A stretch of DNA of 64,000 nucleotides from Paramacrobiotus metropolitanus (lineage: Eukaryota; Tardigrada; Eutardigrada; Parachela; Macrobiotidae), in assembly GCF_019649055.1 (NCBI RefSeq), contig NW_026570270.1:963104-1027103 (forward strand), given 5' to 3'. The translations under genes and the position numbers were made by a program. A model generated the notes under the pieces. It worked only from the letters and a program-made list of their open reading frames with translations, made no database searches and was not told where the DNA came from. Below, piece after piece: positions 60,380-64,000 of the stretch (within the stretch, counting starts at the first letter, position 1; each line of letters begins with the position of its first letter).

Positions 60380-60548
60380 GGCTATTTTGCCCCAGTGTGT
60401 GGGGGACAATAACTACTGGGCTATTTTGCCCCAGTGGGGCCCGTCTAATAGTTAGTTGGCTATTTAGCCCCCATACTGGGGTTTCATAGTCCTTGGCTAT
60501 TTAGCCCCATTGAGGGCGTCAGAGTAGCCTTCCGGCTATTTAGCCCAT
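60380..60548. repeat. 39-bp minisatellite, five units, each with a short hairpin
   Basis: Units begin with ggctattt(t/a)gcccc at 60380, 60419, 60458, 60495 and 60534 (periods 39, 39, 37, 39). The last three contain ggctatttagcc, a 4-5 bp stem, and the variable part often carries a gggg run that can pair with cccc. Confidence 0.8.
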
Positions 60549-60758
60549 AACACTTTCGAAGGTAACGGAAAAATGTTATAGGTTGGTACATTGCCGTGGC
60601 CAATCCTGGATTTTTTGGTATGCCAGTGCAAATATTCAGTTGTTAACTTCACCAGTGACATCGGATAGAAATACAAACGGGAGTGCGCCGGTAAAACATT
60701 ATAAACTGCTCGTATCCATCTCTCTCGCGCTGTTCCCGTTGAGAATGTTGTATAATAA

Positions 60759-60927
60759 TGTCACGTCTTGGCACAGATGTTTATTGTGCCACTCTGGCCG
60801 GATAGATACTGAGTAATAATGATAATAATGGAAATACTCGTAGTACCACATAAAATGCGTCCTCTACAGGTCAACACAGTCATGCGGGTTGCTACGCGCT
60901 AATATGGCGCGTAGCCACTACACTACA
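60759..60927 (-). repeat. 3' LTR of the gag-only element
   Basis: 169 bp, same sequence as 61889-62057. Contains a (aat)-rich stretch and the palindrome-like gcgctaatatggcgcg. Confidence 0.85.
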
Positions 60928-60965
60928 TCTTCACCCTTAAAATGAAGTGAAAAAGCAGAACATTA

Positions 60966-61804
60966 TGGCAAAATGTCGAAATAATCTTCCTCGACATTGT
61001 AGACGGTATTGACCTTTTCCTTCTTCTTGTTGTCCTTCTGCTGGCATGCCCTCTCTATATGGCCTTTCATGCCGCAACCATTGCATCTGGTGTTTTATAC
61101 CAGCATTCTTCTGGCGTATGCCGCCAGGATCCACATCTTTACATTTCCGCCGGGACGGCATCTCTTCTTCACTTCCACTTTCGTCATCATTCTCTTCCTG
61201 TCTCTTTTCTCTACTGCTCTTCTCCTCTTTCTTCACTCTTATTTCTCGCTCTTAATGTTGTTCACCACATTCTCTTCCACATTAGTTTTTCTCGCCTCTT
61301 TCACGCTTGTTTCATATTTGATAGCAATTTGGAGGCGGCGTCGAACGTCTTCAGCTCTTGCAGCATTAGGTAGCGTCTTGTTGCGTCGCTTTTGACGCCT
61401 GCCACGAGCACAGCACTTAAATTCTTCTCCAGCACTGTTGCCGGAAAGTCGCATAGGATCGTTTTGTCACGTAAACGTGTCGCGAAGTCCACCAGGCTTT
61501 CTTTTTTCGTCCTGCCGAAGACTGAAGAACAGCGCCCACTCGGTTATTTGGTTTGTGTACGGGGCGTAGGCCGTTTCCAGCTTCGTGACCAGTTCACCCA
61601 GTGTGAAGTCGGACGGCATCTTGGGTTTGCACATCGAAACTAAAAGCTGCAGGGCCTTCGTGTCCAGACTGTTTATTAGCAAGGCACGGTGCTTGTCCGT
61701 ATGAAGGTCGGTCAGCACAGTATAATTATCATACAAAACTTCCACGCCTTCCAGTCCATGGTTTCCGGATTGAACTTGGTCAATTGATCGGTTGTGGTCG
61801 TCAT
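60966..61804 (-). pseudogene. Retrotransposon gag with CCHC zinc knuckle, frame-broken
   Basis: Starts at ATG near 61804 and ends near 60966. The central part is a helical gag-like polyprotein. Near the C-terminus is CNGCGMKGHIERAC, an exact C-x2-C-x4-H-x4-C zinc knuckle. At least three frame changes are needed (near 61745, 61490 and 61310), two of them at A or T runs. It is not translated as one protein in this copy. Confidence 0.65.
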
Positions 61805-61888
61805 TTTCGATCTCTTATTATATAGCGCTCGCTTTCCTCTTCTCCTTTCCCGCTTCAGAGTTCAGAGAATACTACACTTCACGCCAAT

Positions 61889-62057
61889 TGTCACGTCTTG
61901 GCACAGATGTTTATTGTGCCACTCTGGCCGGATAGATACTGAGTAATAATGATAATAATGGAAATACTCGTAGTACCACATAAAATGCGTCCTCTACAGG
62001 TCAACACAGTCATGCGGGTTGCTACGCGCTAATATGGCGCGTAGCCACTACACTACA
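61889..62057 (-). repeat. 5' LTR of the gag-only element
   Basis: 169 bp, same sequence as 60759-60927; followed on the right by the aataa duplication. Confidence 0.85.
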
Positions 62058-62189
62058 AATAAACTCCAAGGTCAGATGCAAGAAATGGCAATAAAATGCA
62101 ACGATTGTTTTGAAGTCGCGGCAACTCACTTACAAAATAATTAGAAAATGCTAAAAAAATGCCATAAAATGCGGGCCCGTTATAAACCC

Positions 62190-64000
62190 TCAACAGACAA
62201 ACAAACTGTTTGCTCGGCTGGCGGGAAGTCGAATCATCATCGACGAAACTGACTCTGAGGCGGACCAACTTCAGACAGAAAACGATCGTCTTGTCGATGA
62301 CATGTCCAAGCTGCAGGACGAGATTTACCGCTTGCGCAACGGATTTCACCTGCTGTATGAGAATCATTAAACTCTCGTCCAGGTGACCCAACAAGGGAGG
62401 ACTATTGGACCAAACGGTTCAGCAAAGCAGCACAGATCGTGCAACTACAGCAGCAGATCGCTGCCCTCCCGAGCCAGCTCAAGACCGAATCAACGATTTG
62501 AGCCCAACTTGTGCAAAACAGCGCCGTTGGGCAACAGAATTTGTCCTTTGAGTCGGGCTTCAGCCAAACCAAACAGGTGATTCAGGGCCAACACAACCGG
62601 ATCATCAAATTGGAGCCCAGCAATGCCGGTCTGGTCAAAGACTACCAGGCAGCCACCCGACGTATTACTGAACTTAACGAGGACCTGGAAGGGCTAAGCA
62701 CGGAGAACGCCTGCTTAGATGCGAAAAATTACTGTACTGCTACCCTGCACTTGTCCATTTATTTTGCAGTGCAGGCGCACGTACGTTGTATGAGCCCATT
62801 CACGATTCACATACACGGCCTGCAACTGCGTACAGAGAGCAGGCAGCTGACTGAACGTGAGCGGCTTTAGCTCTCACTCGACTACAGTGCAGTAGGTTCA
62901 AACCGTACAAAAGTCTGGACAAGTGCAGGGTAGCAGTACAGTACTCTAGAATTTACATTTCGAGATGTCCGCAGAACCACCGACCTTTCCGGACTCGGAT
63001 ACACAAAGTCGACAAGAAAAGCCAACGAGGCCCTGCAGCGGGACCAACAGTTCTACCAGCAGCCAGTGTATCATCAACGTTACCACGTCAATGGTTCCAA
63101 ACGGAGCCATCAACGGGACAACCGCCGACCATACCGACGCCCTTGAGTTCAATGAACCAGGGATCATCAGCTGCGACAGTAACGCTGCTGTCACCACCAA
63201 TCAGGGTCACCGCATCGGCAACTATGGGTCAATAGAGCATAGTGACGCCCGCCACTCAGACTCAACCGTCCGTGTCAACCGGATTATTCTTTAGCCCAGC
63301 CAGCCGACGTTTGACAACCAGGCGCCGAGCCGAGGATACTTAGGCCATGTCCATTTGTACCCATGACTGTTCCCGAATATGAACTTTCGCCTGAGCCCAC
63401 ATCTGGTATCAGGTCAAGCTCAACAAGCAGCACGAAACCAAACCGGGCCAACCTGCCGAGCCCAATGTTCGGGCCATCGGCTAACAGACCAAGCCAACTA
63501 CAGCCGGGCCAGAATGTGCCCAATCCACCCGGCGCACCGCCAACGGCGGCGACGCCACCAGACCGGCAGCTCAGCAAAACCAGGGCCAGAATGCGCCCGT
63601 GCTAGTTCAGCTGCCTAATGAAACATACGGGTTGATGGCGTCCAACGGAGCAATCCAATACCCGCCTCAACCGTTGTTGAACCCTCAACAGGGGCATCAG
63701 CCGGGCCCAGCGCCATAGGCACTGCAGCTACCGCCACGAGTAGTGGTACAGCAGATAACGCCTGCACCGTTGCCAAATGCCAGTCCGCCAGTGCATGACC
63801 TGGTACACATGCAGATGCTGGCCGACTCGTATGCAAAGGCTAATGCAAAGAACAACGCCCGGACCACCCAGCTAACCTTCGACGGCGACAAGACAGCCGT
63901 GAAAGGGTGGATTGCCCAGATCAGAAGGATCTGTAAGCAGTCGTCCGACTTGCAAGCCAGACCCGGACTTCATGAGCCGCATCTTCGCATCGTTGTCAAA
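62190..64000 (+). pseudogene. Decayed gag region of a second retroelement (runs off the window)
   Basis: A GC-rich, Gln/Pro-rich stretch unlike the AT-rich surroundings. First part: coiled coil (DRLVDDMSKLQDEIYRLRNG) ending at a stop near 62368, then another coil in a shifted frame (RRITELNEDLEGLSTENACL). After a MITE insertion come Pro/Asn/Gln-rich spacers and, at about 63800-63950, TTQLTFDGDKTAVKGWIAQI, which has the F-x-G-D...W pattern at the start of the capsid domain of Ty3/gypsy-type gags. Several stops and frame changes show decay. The pol genes, if any, lie to the right of the window. Confidence 0.55.
62730..62943. mobile_element. MITE with 28-bp inverted repeats nested in the retroelement
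   Basis: tactgtactgctaccctgca(cttgtcca) at 62730-62757 is the exact reverse complement of 62916-62943. The outer TA on each side fits a TA target duplication (Tc1/mariner type). The 158-bp interior has no transposase. It interrupts the coiled-coil frame of the gag remnant at 62190-64000, so it is younger than that element. Confidence 0.7.

Larger units (their letters stand above)
60759..62057 (-). mobile_element. Gag-only LTR retrotransposon with target-site duplication
   Basis: Two 169-bp direct repeats, 60759-60927 and 61889-62057, appear identical and run from TG to CA. The flanking five bases are aataa on both sides (60754-60758 and 62058-62062), a target-site duplication. The 961-bp interior reads on the minus strand, so the 5' LTR is at 61889-62057. 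Just inside it, at about 61870-61886, is a tggcgtgaag-type candidate primer-binding site. A purine-rich tract (aagggtgaaga, rc) abuts the 3' LTR at 60928-60938. There is no protease, reverse transcriptase or integrase, so it must be mobilised in trans. Confidence 0.85.

Noticed and set aside
1-64000. CRISPR arrays, operons, ribosome-binding sites and rRNA genes
   Set aside because: Nothing of this kind was seen; the spliced genes show this is eukaryotic nuclear DNA. The tandem repeats lack CRISPR spacer structure.

Overview
The window looks like nuclear DNA of a small-genome ecdysozoan animal. I favour a tardigrade, because intron-rich signalling genes, tandem receptor guanylyl cyclases, an F-box family gene and divergent rhodopsin-like receptors occur together on AT-rich DNA with mostly short introns. 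The tardigrade assignment is inference from gene style; the eukaryotic splicing (GT-AG introns with matching phases) is seen directly. Exon models were built by hand from splice sites, frame and homology between copies.

Layout. 0-2 kb: one exon of a trypsin-like serine protease and a frame-broken F-box gene. 2.1-6.2 kb: three small plus-strand genes, each with short C2H2-type zinc fingers ending in H-x4-H. 8.1-10.5 kb: an orphan class A GPCR in two coding exons, with TATA box, 5'UTR intron and poly(A) signal. 11.1-19.7 and 21.5-29.5 kb: two tandem minus-strand receptor guanylyl cyclases with the same 19 coding exons and 1135 codons each, part of a ~9 kb segmental duplication. 33.6-38.3 kb: a neprilysin-type M13 peptidase (17 exons, 863 aa). 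38.7-52.3 kb: four gustatory-receptor-like seven-TM genes (three minus, one plus), each with four coding exons, phase-0 introns and a C-terminal TYF-x3-YQ motif. They are interrupted by a protein of three C-x29-C repeats and an astacin-like protease whose catalytic Glu is His. 52.5-57.6 kb: a third, older receptor guanylyl cyclase with several reading-frame breaks. 57.7-64 kb: repeat-rich DNA with a 39-bp minisatellite, a 1.3-kb gag-only LTR element with identical-length LTRs and a 5-bp target duplication, and a decayed gag of another retroelement carrying a TA-flanked MITE.

Function. Most genes belong to sensing and signalling: peptide-receptor cyclases making cGMP, a GPCR, gustatory-like receptors, and an ectopeptidase of the family that degrades signalling peptides. 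Several otherwise well-conserved genes are one or two bases short of their paralogues (two gustatory-like genes, the third cyclase). Either they are young pseudogenes or the assembly has residual indels; the sequence alone cannot decide.
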